The notes beneath the pieces are model-generated. The model made no database searches and was not told where the DNA came from. It saw only the letters and a list, made by a program, of their open reading frames with translations. DNA of 15,298 nucleotides from Acidobacteriota bacterium (GTDB lineage: Bacteria > Acidobacteriota > Polarisedimenticolia > J045): the NCBI GenBank assembly GCA_027064265.1, contig JAMOQA010000214.1, forward strand, positions 1 to 15,298, written 5' to 3'. Position numbers and translations under genes: made by a program. This document shows positions 9,683 to 15,273 of this stretch, piece by piece. Within the stretch, counting starts at the first letter, position 1; each line of letters begins with the position of its first letter.

Positions 9683-10207
9683 TCAGGACGCCTCCTCGAC
9701 GTACCCGATATAGGGCAGGTTCCGGTAGGTCTCGTCGTCGTCGAGGCCGTAACCGACCACCCACTTGTCCGGGATCTCGAAGCCGACGTAGTCGACGTCC
9801 ACGTTGACCGTTCGGCGGGGCTTCTTGTCGAGAAGGATCGCCGTCCGCAACCGGGCGGGCCGGCGGGCCCGGAGGCGGGAGAGCAGGTGGGAGAGGGTGA
9901 CGCCCGTGTCGAGGATGTCCTCGATCAGCAGGAGGTCGCTTCCCTCGATCCGGAAGGGATGCGTGAACGCGAAGTCCGCTGCCCCCGGCCGGCTCGGCAC
10001 CTTGTGGGTCTCGAGGAAACCGATCCGGACCCGCCGGGGGATCCGGCGCAGCAGGTCGGCCGCGAAAACGAACGCTCCCTTGAGCACGACCAGGGCGGCG
10101 ATCTCCGCGTCCTCCGGGGTGTCCCGGGTGATCTCCTCCGCCATCTCGCGGACGCGGCGGGCGAGGGCGTCCTCGGGGATCAGGATCTCGGGGGCCAGGG
10201 TCCTCAT
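9683..10207 (-). CDS. hpt: Hypoxanthine phosphoribosyltransferase
   Basis: A 174-residue purine-salvage enzyme transferring phosphoribose from PRPP to hypoxanthine (and often guanine) to give IMP/GMP. The PRPP-binding loop LLIEDILDTGVTL (93-105), the upstream LKGAF (42-46), the DKKPRR stretch (127-132) and the C-terminal purine-binding region VGFEIPDKWVVGYGLD (141-156) are typical of bacterial HPRT at normal length. The ATG overlaps the tilS stop (ATGA). A GGAGAGAG-like site lies just upstream. It is separated from ftsH by 101 bp, which hold a small AT-rich patch and the ftsH ribosome site but no clear promoter. Confidence 0.95.
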   Translation of the reverse strand: MRTLAPEILIPEDALARRVREMAEEITRDTPEDAEIAALVVLKGAFVFAADLLRRIPRRVRIGFLETHKVPSRPGAADFAFTHPFRIEGSDLLLIEDILDTGVTLSHLLSRLRARRPARLRTAILLDKKPRRTVNVDVDYVGFEIPDKWVVGYGLDDDETYRNLPYIGYVEEAS

Positions 10208-11199
10208 CTCGCTCTCTCCAGGAGGATGCGCCCGGCCTCCCGGCGGGCGGTCCAGCCGCCGGGGAGGTCGAGGCGAGTGCCCGGACCCTCCGCCCGGGCG
10301 AGCCGCAGCAGCGCCTCGAGGTGGGTTGCGGCCGGCCGGATCGAACCGGCCGGGTCTCCCTCGAGGCACCTGCGGAGGATGCGCCGGGCGAGGGCGGGAG
10401 GCAAGGCCCCGAGGGCCCTCCGGTCGAGGACGGAGATCCCCTCCTCCCGCACGAGGAGGATCTCCCGCTCCCGCTCCGCCGCCAGCGCCTCGAGGAGGTC
10501 CTCGTCGTCCGCGGCGAACCGGGCCGCCCGGGCGAGGGCCGGGACGGAACCGGGGCCGAGGGTGCGCTCGAGGACGGGGAGGAGCTCTTCCCGGACCCGG
10601 TTCCGGCGGATGGCCGGGTCGGCATTGGTCTCGTCCTCCCGGTGGGGAAGGCCCGCCTGCGCGAGGAGGCCCCGGAGCGCCGCCCGTCGCACGCCGAGGA
10701 GGGGTCGCCACAGCGGGGGCGCGTAGCGGCGCATCCCGGCGAGCCCCCGGGTGCCCGTCCCCCGTCCCAACCGGTCGAGGAGGGTCTCGGCCTGGTCGTC
10801 CATCGTGTGACCGAGGGCGACGAACCGGGCGCCGGTCTCCCGGGCGATCTCGAGGAGGAAGCCGAGCCGGACCCGGCGGGCCGCCTCCTCGGGGGATTCG
10901 CCCCGGAGGGGTCGGGCGTCCCGACGGTCCGCCCGGCAGGGAAGCCCGAGTTCCCGGGCCAGGTCCTCGACGAAGGACCGGTCCGCCGCTCCCGCCGCGC
11001 CGCGGAGCCCGTGGTCCAGGGTGGCGACGGTCAGCCCCCAGCCCCGGCCGGGCGCGAGGGCGGCGAGCAGGTGCAGGAGGGCGACCGAGTCCGCTCCCCC
11101 GGAGACCGCGACGACGACCGGGTCGCCCCGGGCGGGGGCCGGCGGGTGGCAGACCTCCTCGAGGAGGGCGGGGGGGACGTCCGGGAGGGAGATCGGCAT
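10204..11199 (-). CDS. tilS: tRNA(Ile)-lysidine synthetase, short form
   Basis: An N-type PP-loop ATPase that attaches lysine to C34 of tRNA-Ile(CAU), switching its decoding from AUG to AUA and its identity from Met to Ile. The PP-loop SGGADS (33-38), the LGHTMDDQAETLLDRLGRG signature (129-147) and DETNADPAIRRNRVREELLP (189-208) identify it. At 331 residues it is about 100 shorter than E. coli TilS. The sequence stops after the helical middle domain and a short tail, so the separate C-terminal TilS domain appears absent, as in some other bacterial TilS. The ATG at 11199 is the only usable start before the PP-loop. No Shine-Dalgarno motif precedes it, because the 3' end of a tRNA gene lies 8 bases upstream. 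Confidence 0.95.
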   Translation of the reverse strand: MPISLPDVPPALLEEVCHPPAPARGDPVVVAVSGGADSVALLHLLAALAPGRGWGLTVATLDHGLRGAAGAADRSFVEDLARELGLPCRADRRDARPLRGESPEEAARRVRLGFLLEIARETGARFVALGHTMDDQAETLLDRLGRGTGTRGLAGMRRYAPPLWRPLLGVRRAALRGLLAQAGLPHREDETNADPAIRRNRVREELLPVLERTLGPGSVPALARAARFAADDEDLLEALAAEREREILLVREEGISVLDRRALGALPPALARRILRRCLEGDPAGSIRPAATHLEALLRLARAEGPGTRLDLPGGWTARREAGRILLERAR

Positions 11200-11207
11200 G
11201 GGGAAGA

Positions 11208-11282
11208 TGGTAGCGGTGCCCGGATTCGAACCGGGGACTCCGCGGTTATGAGCCGCGTGCTCTACCGCTGAGCTACACCGCC
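11208..11282 (-). tRNA. tRNA with anticodon CAU (elongator Met most likely; Ile2 not excluded)
   Basis: A full 75-base cloverleaf can be folded, with encoded CCA (11210-11208). The acceptor stem GGCGGTG/CACCGCT has a G1-U72 wobble. The D-arm is GCTC-AGCGGTA-GAGC. The anticodon stem-loop is CGCGG-CTCATAA-CCGCG, placing CAT at 34-36. The variable loop is GAGTC, the T-arm CCCGG-TTCGAAT-CCGGG, and the discriminator is A73. It is not an initiator tRNA: there is no unpaired 1-72, and the lower anticodon stem lacks three consecutive G-C pairs of the GGG/CCC type. CAU elongator tRNAs are either Met or the lysidine-modified Ile2, and sequence alone cannot separate them here. Its neighbour tilS encodes the enzyme that modifies the Ile2 species. 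Confidence 0.95.
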
Positions 11283-11328
11283 ACCCGTTGCCGCGGCCGG
11301 CGCGGTCCGCCCGCGCCGACGGGCCCCG

Positions 11329-11357
11329 ATGCTACGGACGCCCTCCCGGGGCGTCAA
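11329..11357 (-). promoter_or_regulatory. Sigma70-like promoter for the tRNA-tilS operon
   Basis: On the minus strand TTGACG (11357-11352) and TAGCAT (11334-11329) are separated by exactly 17 bases, about 46 bases upstream of the tRNA 5' end. Only 8 bases separate the tRNA from tilS and no other promoter-like site is visible near tilS, so this promoter probably serves the tRNA, tilS and at least hpt. The oppositely oriented SDR gene starts at 11411, and no convincing plus-strand promoter was found in the shared 128-bp gap. Confidence 0.65.
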
Positions 11358-11410
11358 GTTGCGGGCTCCGGGTCCTTCCCGGCTCCCGCGAGAGGGGGGA
11401 TACTGGGAAC

Positions 11411-12337
11411 ATGGATGCCGGGAGGACGGTGGTGATCACCGGCGCGACCGGGCTGGTCGGCCGGCACGTGGCCGCCCGCTTCCGGGAGGCCGGCTGGCGG
11501 GTCCGGGTCCTCACCCGGGACCCGGACCGGGCCCGCCGGATCCTCCCCGGGATCGACGCGGCGGAGCCCTGGGACCCGTTGCGGGGGCGGCTCGAGCCCG
11601 CGGCCCTCGCCGGGGCCGACGCGGTGGTCCACCTGGCGGGGGCGCCGGTGGCCCGCCGCTGGACCCGGCGGGTGCGCGAGGAGATCCGGGCGAGCCGCGT
11701 GGACGGGACCCGGCTCCTGGCGACGCGGCTGATCGACGCGGCCCCGCGGCCGGGGGCCCTGGTCTCCGCCTCGGCGATCGGCTGGTACGGGGACCGGGGA
11801 GAGGCGGAGCTGACCGAGGACGTGGCCCCCGGGGAGGGGTTCCTCGCGGAGGTCTGCCGGGACTGGGAGACGGCGGCCGGGATCGCCGCGGCGGCGGGGG
11901 TGCGGACGGTGGTTCTCCGGATCGGGATCGTCCTCGCCCGGGACGGCGGGGCGCTGCCGCGGATGCTCCCCGCGGCCCGGCTCGGCCTCGGCGGACCCCT
12001 GGGATCCGGTCGGCAGTTCTGGTCGTGGGTCCACGTCGACGACGTGGCCCGGCTCGCCCTCTGGGCGGCGGAGACCCCGGGGATCGAGGGGCCGGTGAAC
12101 GCGACGGCCCCCGAGCCGGTCCGCCAGGCCGCCTTCGCCCGGGAACTCGGGCGGACGCTCGGGCGGCCCGCCTTCCTGCGCACGCCGGGGTTCGTGCTGC
12201 GGCTCGTCCTGGGTGGGTTCGCCCGGGAGCTGCTGGCGAGCGCCCGGGTCGTGCCGGCCCGGGCGACCCGGGAGGGGTTCCGCTTCGAGCACCCGGGCCT
12301 CGGAGAAGCCCTTCGGGACCTGCTTGTGCGGCGATGA
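11411..12337 (+). CDS. TIGR01777-family SDR epimerase-like protein
   Basis: A 308-residue Rossmann-fold protein of the extended/atypical SDR group (TIGR01777, YfcH/SDR39U1-like), whose substrate is not known. The N-terminal NAD(P)-binding motif is GATGLVG (11-17). HLAGAPV (74-80), SASAIGWYG (119-127), the long RIGIVLARDGGALPRM stretch (170-185) and FWSWVHVDD (203-211) are characteristic of the family. A C-terminal DUF1731-like segment begins near residue 250. The start at 11411 was chosen because the Rossmann motif follows directly and an AGGGGGGA site lies about 10 bases upstream; an earlier in-frame start at 11288 would extend the protein into non-homologous sequence overlapping the divergent promoter. 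Its stop overlaps the start of the DUF1848 gene (ATGA). Confidence 0.9.
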   Translation: MDAGRTVVITGATGLVGRHVAARFREAGWRVRVLTRDPDRARRILPGIDAAEPWDPLRGRLEPAALAGADAVVHLAGAPVARRWTRRVREEIRASRVDGTRLLATRLIDAAPRPGALVSASAIGWYGDRGEAELTEDVAPGEGFLAEVCRDWETAAGIAAAAGVRTVVLRIGIVLARDGGALPRMLPAARLGLGGPLGSGRQFWSWVHVDDVARLALWAAETPGIEGPVNATAPEPVRQAAFARELGRTLGRPAFLRTPGFVLRLVLGGFARELLASARVVPARATREGFRFEHPGLGEALRDLLVRR

Positions 12338-13257
12338 TCGTCTCCGCCAGCCGCCGGACCGACGTCCCGGCGTTCTACCTGGAGTGGTTCCTCCGTCGGC
12401 TCGCGGAGGGACGGGTCCGGGTGGCGAACCCGTTCCGCCCGAGCCAGCAACGGGTGGTCTCCCTCGCCCCGGACGACGTGGACGCGATCGTCTTCTGGAC
12501 GCGGGATCCGGCCGCCCTCGTCCGCGCGACGGACCGGTTGGAGGAGCTGGGGCACCGGCGCACCGTGGCCCTGGTCACGATCACCGGCCTCGCGGGCACC
12601 GGGCGGGGCCGGGTGCTCGAGCCCCACGTCGTCCCGACGGACCGGGCGGTGGAGGGGTTCCTGCGGTTGGCGGAGCGGTGGGGCGATGCCCGGCGGGTCG
12701 CCTGGCGGTACGACCCGGTGATCCTCGGGCCGCGGGACACGCCGGAAGAACACCTGGAACGGTTCGCCGGCCTCGCGGGGCGGCTCGCCGGCGCCACCGA
12801 CCGGGCGGTCGTCTCGTTCCTCGACCTGTACCGGAAGACGGAACGAAGGCTGGCCTTGGTCGGGTACCCGGTCGAGATGCCGGAACCCGGCGCGCCCGTG
12901 CTGCGGGAGCTGGTCGCCGGGCTCGCGGCGATCGCCCGGGAGCACGGGATGTCCCTCGAGCTCTGCGCCGAGCCCCCGGTCTACGAGGGGACCGGGGCGC
13001 GCCGGGGGCGGTGCATCGACCCGGATCGGCTCGCGGCCCTCTGGCCCGACCGGCCGTTTCCGCGAAAGAAGGACCCGGGCCAGCGCCCCGACTGCGGCTG
13101 CTGCCCCGCGGTGGACGTCGGGATGCCGGACACCTGCATCGGCGGGTGCGCCTACTGCTACGCGGTCCGCTCCCACGAACTCGCCCGCAGGAACCGCGCC
13201 CGCCACGACCCCGCCGCCGAGTCGATGCTCCCCCTCCCGCCCCGTGACGTCCCGTAG
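12334..13257 (+). CDS. DUF1848 family protein, probable Fe-S (radical-SAM-like) enzyme
   Basis: A 307-residue protein translationally coupled to the SDR gene (ATGA overlap). It opens with SASRRTDVPAFY (4-15) and has VFWTRDP (53-59) and WRYDPV (124-129), all typical of DUF1848. Near the C-terminus is a cysteine cluster CGCC (254-257) followed by CIGGCAYCY (268-276), a CxxxCxxC spacing like that of radical-SAM 4Fe-4S sites but at the opposite end of the protein. C211 and C227 are additional cysteines. The biochemical function of the family is not established to my knowledge. Co-transcription with an SDR protein is seen; joint function is inference. The TAG stop lies inside the first copy of the palindromic repeat that follows. 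Confidence 0.9.
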   Translation: MIVSASRRTDVPAFYLEWFLRRLAEGRVRVANPFRPSQQRVVSLAPDDVDAIVFWTRDPAALVRATDRLEELGHRRTVALVTITGLAGTGRGRVLEPHVVPTDRAVEGFLRLAERWGDARRVAWRYDPVILGPRDTPEEHLERFAGLAGRLAGATDRAVVSFLDLYRKTERRLALVGYPVEMPEPGAPVLRELVAGLAAIAREHGMSLELCAEPPVYEGTGARRGRCIDPDRLAALWPDRPFPRKKDPGQRPDCGCCPAVDVGMPDTCIGGCAYCYAVRSHELARRNRARHDPAAESMLPLPPRDVP

Positions 13258-13347
13258 GGGCGCAGCGTGCTGCGCCCGTGTGCCGCGAAGCGGCACCCAT
13301 GGCCGGGCCTCCGACCCGGCACGGGTCCAGCACGCTGGACCCCTACG
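13251..13347. repeat. Nested palindromic intergenic repeat, copy 1
   Basis: Outer 20-bp arms (13253-13272 and 13328-13347) are inverted copies matching at 18 of 20 positions. Within and between them are four consecutive hairpin-forming palindromes: 9+9 bp with a 2-base centre at 13258-13277, 7+7 with a 3-base loop at 13280-13296, 6+6 with a 7-base loop at 13302-13320, and 9+9 with a 2-base centre at 13323-13342. The element begins CCCGTAGGGG and its first bases provide the DUF1848 stop codon. The GC-only hairpins have no T-tract, so intrinsic termination is unlikely, though a Rho-related or mRNA-stabilising role is possible. Confidence 0.85.
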
Positions 13348-13367
13348 CGTTGTGCGTCCCGTCGGTT

Positions 13368-13418
13368 CCCGTAGGGGCACAGCGGGCTGCGCCCGGCGCG
13401 GCGCGGAGCGCCGCCTAC
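13368..13418. repeat. Palindromic intergenic repeat, diverged second copy
   Basis: The first ~27 bases repeat the start of the element at 13251 with only two or three mismatches (again CCCGTAGGGG then a GCAGC/GCTGC-type palindrome). The inside differs: a perfect 7+7 palindrome GCGGCGC-GGA-GCGCCGC at 13398-13414, closed by GTAGG (13371) and CCTAC (13414). This is a shared head with different filler. Confidence 0.75.
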
Positions 13419-13448
13419 CCTGCCGCGCCGAGGGATTGGAACCCGGGG

Positions 13449-13725
13449 GAGCGGGGTAAACGTCCTTTCTGCAAGGGGGGTGTTCGATAACCCTGGATCC
13501 CGCAACTCGAGAGCGGGGTAACTCGATCTCCTGCAATTCGCTCTTGCCTCGAACCCCGCGAAAATTGCAAATCCCCGGGTTATCGAACACCCCCCTTGCA
13601 GGATTCGCCGTTATCCCGCTCGTTCCCGGACCCCCGTCCCCCCCTCCTTGCGGGATTCGCCGTTACCCCGCTCTATCCCGGGCGCGCACCACCGCCTGCT
13701 CGCGGGATTCGTGGTCGTCCCGCTC
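13449..13725. repeat. Divergent array of seven 26-bp motifs (TTGCrGG-N7-GTTAyCCCGCTC)
   Basis: Minus-oriented units occupy 13511-13536, 13480-13505 and 13449-13474. Plus-oriented units occupy 13565-13590, 13596-13621, 13648-13673 and 13700-13725. Every unit is 26 bases, with TTGC at 1-4 (TCGC in the last) and GTTA or a near variant at 15-18. Five units end yCCCGCTC; the two at 13480-13505 and 13565-13590 instead end TCGAACAC. Start-to-start distances on each arm are 31 and 31 (minus) and 31, 52 and 52 (plus), so the two arms read away from a centre near 13550. No coding frame here is convincing. Function unknown; protein-binding sites or a non-autonomous mobile repeat are options. Confidence 0.85.
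13469..13601. repeat. 25-bp perfect inverted repeat around an 83-bp centre
   Basis: Positions 13469-13493 and 13577-13601 are exact reverse complements over 25 bases, including the string GGGGGGTGTTCGATAACCC in the left arm. The arms come from the variant units of the 26-bp motif array plus the beginning of the adjoining units, so this is the symmetric core of that array. The centre contains further partial complementarity (GCGGGGT at 13513-13519 against ACCCCGC at 13553-13559), so the whole 133 bases could fold into a long hairpin or cruciform. A MITE-like element is possible, but no flanking target duplication was seen. Confidence 0.9.
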
Positions 13726-13787
13726 CCCTGTCGGCCGCGCTTGCCCGGACCCGCGCGGGGGACGACCTTCGGCCCCGGAGGTTCCCG

Positions 13788-13988
13788 ATGCAGACGACCC
13801 GGATCGACCGGCGCCTGGTCTGCCGCACCTGCGGCGCCACGTCCGACGACACGCGGCTCTACATCTGCCCGTTCTGCCACCAGCGGGTCTGCCTCGACCA
13901 CGCGTACCGCATGGGGGGCAAGCTCTTCTGCTGCCGCGGCTGCGCCGAGGAGTTCTTCTACTCGGAGGAGCACTGGGAGGACGACTGA
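13788..13988 (+). CDS. Small cross-brace zinc-finger protein (AN1/RING-like spacing)
   Basis: A 66-residue protein with nine cysteines and one well-placed histidine. Likely ligands are C12-x2-C15, C27-x2-C30, C35-x2-H38 and C49-x2-C52 (with C48 adjacent), a spacing that suits two interleaved zinc sites. The first six ligands match the AN1 zinc-finger pattern C-x2-C-x(9-12)-C-x2-C-x4-C-x2-H. The C-terminal FCCRGCAEEFF resembles TRASH/YHS-type metal-binding ends. A GGAGG site (13777-13781) precedes the ATG by six bases, which fixes the start and rejects longer in-frame readings into the repeat array. Cytoplasmic, with no signal peptide. Function unknown: metal sensing or binding, or protein interaction. 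It lies 67 bp upstream of the phosphatase gene, same strand, possibly in one operon. Confidence 0.82.
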   Translation: MQTTRIDRRLVCRTCGATSDDTRLYICPFCHQRVCLDHAYRMGGKLFCCRGCAEEFFYSEEHWEDD

Positions 13989-14055
13989 TCTCCCCTCGTT
14001 GACGCGGCTTCCTTCCCCTGCTACCAAGGCCCCGTTCGCCCCCGAGGAGGCCCGG

Positions 14056-15273
14056 ATGCGCGGATCACGGCGGAAGAGCATCCTGGCGGCGACCGCCGCC
14101 GCCCTCGCCCTCGCGGCGTGCCTCGCCGTCTCCGGGCCGGCCGAAGGCGCCGGCTTCCGCAAGGGGCCGTACCTGCTCTACCCGGGAGACCCCTCCCGGA
14201 TGACGATCCTCTGGCAGACCGACGGGACGCCGGGCCACGCGGCTCTCGCGTGGGGCCCGACCTCCGCGTGCCGCCGCACCATGGAAGAACTCGCCGAGGA
14301 AGGAGCCGGCCCGGACGGGCACCTCTTCCGGGCGACCCTCACCGGCCTCGAGCCCGGCAGGCTCTACCACTACCGGGTGACCGTCGACGGGGCGACGCGG
14401 ACGGGGTCCTTCCGGGCGGCGCCTCCCGGCGCCCGCGGCGCCGTCACGTTCTACGGTCTCGGGGACACCCGCAGCCGGCCCGACGTGATGAACGCGGTCC
14501 TGGCGAGGCTCCTCGCCGACGTCGACGAGGATCCGGTCCACCGGCAGACCTTCTGCCTGCACGCCGGCGACTGGGTGACCCGTCCCGACGAGGCGTCGTG
14601 GGACCGGGAGTTCTTCGCGCCGGGCTTCGCTGCGAGCCGCTCGTTCCTCTCCCGCCTCGCGGTGATGGGCTGCCGCGGCAACCACGAGGGAGACGGGACG
14701 CTGCTGCGGAAGTACTGGCCGTACCCGTACCGGGACCCGGCCGCCTGCTTCTACTCCTTCGACTACGGCCCGGTGCACGTCACGGTCCTCGACGACCAGG
14801 CGGACCTTTCCGCCGACAGCCGGCAGGTCGCCTGGCTCGAGGAGGACCTGGCCGGCTCCGACCGCCCGTGGAAGATCGTCCTCCACCACGTGCCGGCCTG
14901 GAGCGCCGGGGGGCACCAGCCGAACGAAACGGTGCGGAAGGAGCTGGCGCCCATCTTCCGGCGCCACGGCGTCACCCTGGTCGTCGCCGGGCACAACCAC
15001 TGCTACGCCCGCTGCGAGGTGGACGGGATCACCTGGCTGACCCTGGGTGGCGGAGGCGCGCCCCTCTCGGTGCCGGACACGTCCGCTCCCGGCGTCGTGA
15101 AGGCGGCCCTCACGTACCACTTCGCCCGCTTCGAGGCGGACGACAGGACGATGACCGTGACGGTGTTCCGGCCCGATGGTTCGGTCGTCGAGCGGTTCGA
15201 GCTGGTGCGCGTGGTCGCCGCGCCGGTCGACCAGCGCGTGGCGGAGCCGGTTGCCGGTGCCCGGGGGCGGTGA
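14056..15273 (+). CDS. Exported purple-acid-phosphatase-like metallophosphatase
   Basis: A 405-residue calcineurin-like phosphoesterase with the purple acid phosphatase layout. An N-terminal signal (MRGSRRKS then a hydrophobic run) ends in a possible lipobox LAAC (19-22); a type I cleavage near residue 31 is the alternative. A fibronectin-III-like domain follows (about 36-122), with the typical KGPYLLYPG opening and LTGLEPGRLYHYRV (95-108). The catalytic domain has GDTR (136-139), GDW (171-173), GNHE (208-211), LHHVP (276-280) and GHNHCYAR (312-319), which supply the dinuclear metal ligands. Classic PAPs have GDxG and GDxxY at the first two sites; here they are GDTR and GDWV. It probably releases phosphate from organic esters outside the cytoplasm. 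The start follows a GAGGAGG site at 14044-14050. Confidence 0.92.
   Translation: MRGSRRKSILAATAAALALAACLAVSGPAEGAGFRKGPYLLYPGDPSRMTILWQTDGTPGHAALAWGPTSACRRTMEELAEEGAGPDGHLFRATLTGLEPGRLYHYRVTVDGATRTGSFRAAPPGARGAVTFYGLGDTRSRPDVMNAVLARLLADVDEDPVHRQTFCLHAGDWVTRPDEASWDREFFAPGFAASRSFLSRLAVMGCRGNHEGDGTLLRKYWPYPYRDPAACFYSFDYGPVHVTVLDDQADLSADSRQVAWLEEDLAGSDRPWKIVLHHVPAWSAGGHQPNETVRKELAPIFRRHGVTLVVAGHNHCYARCEVDGITWLTLGGGGAPLSVPDTSAPGVVKAALTYHFARFEADDRTMTVTVFRPDGSVVERFELVRVVAAPVDQRVAEPVAGARGR

Noticed and set aside
11208..11282. Initiator tRNA-fMet
   Set aside because: Position 1 is paired (G-U) with 72, and the anticodon stem lacks the three consecutive G-C pairs (GGG/CCC) of initiators.
11288..11410. 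Upstream start for the SDR gene
   Set aside because: It would add 41 non-homologous residues across the divergent tRNA promoter; ATG at 11411 is next to the Rossmann motif and has a ribosome site.
13258..13277. Intrinsic terminator after DUF1848
   Set aside because: The hairpin is strong but is not followed by a T-tract; it is part of a repeat.
13449..13725. CRISPR array
   Set aside because: Units are on both strands, the motif interior varies, the gaps are 5 or 26 bases with no unique spacers of constant size, and no cas gene is present.
13449..13725. Integron attC sites
   Set aside because: GTTAyCC does not fit the GTTRRRY/RYYYAAC core pair, and no integrase or cassette genes are nearby.
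13544..13787. Short plus-strand frames through the repeat array reading into the zinc-finger or phosphatase genes
   Set aside because: They translate repeats (LLAGF..V.PL-like) in changing frames because the 52-bp unit is not a multiple of three; no ribosome sites. The real starts are 13788 and 14056.
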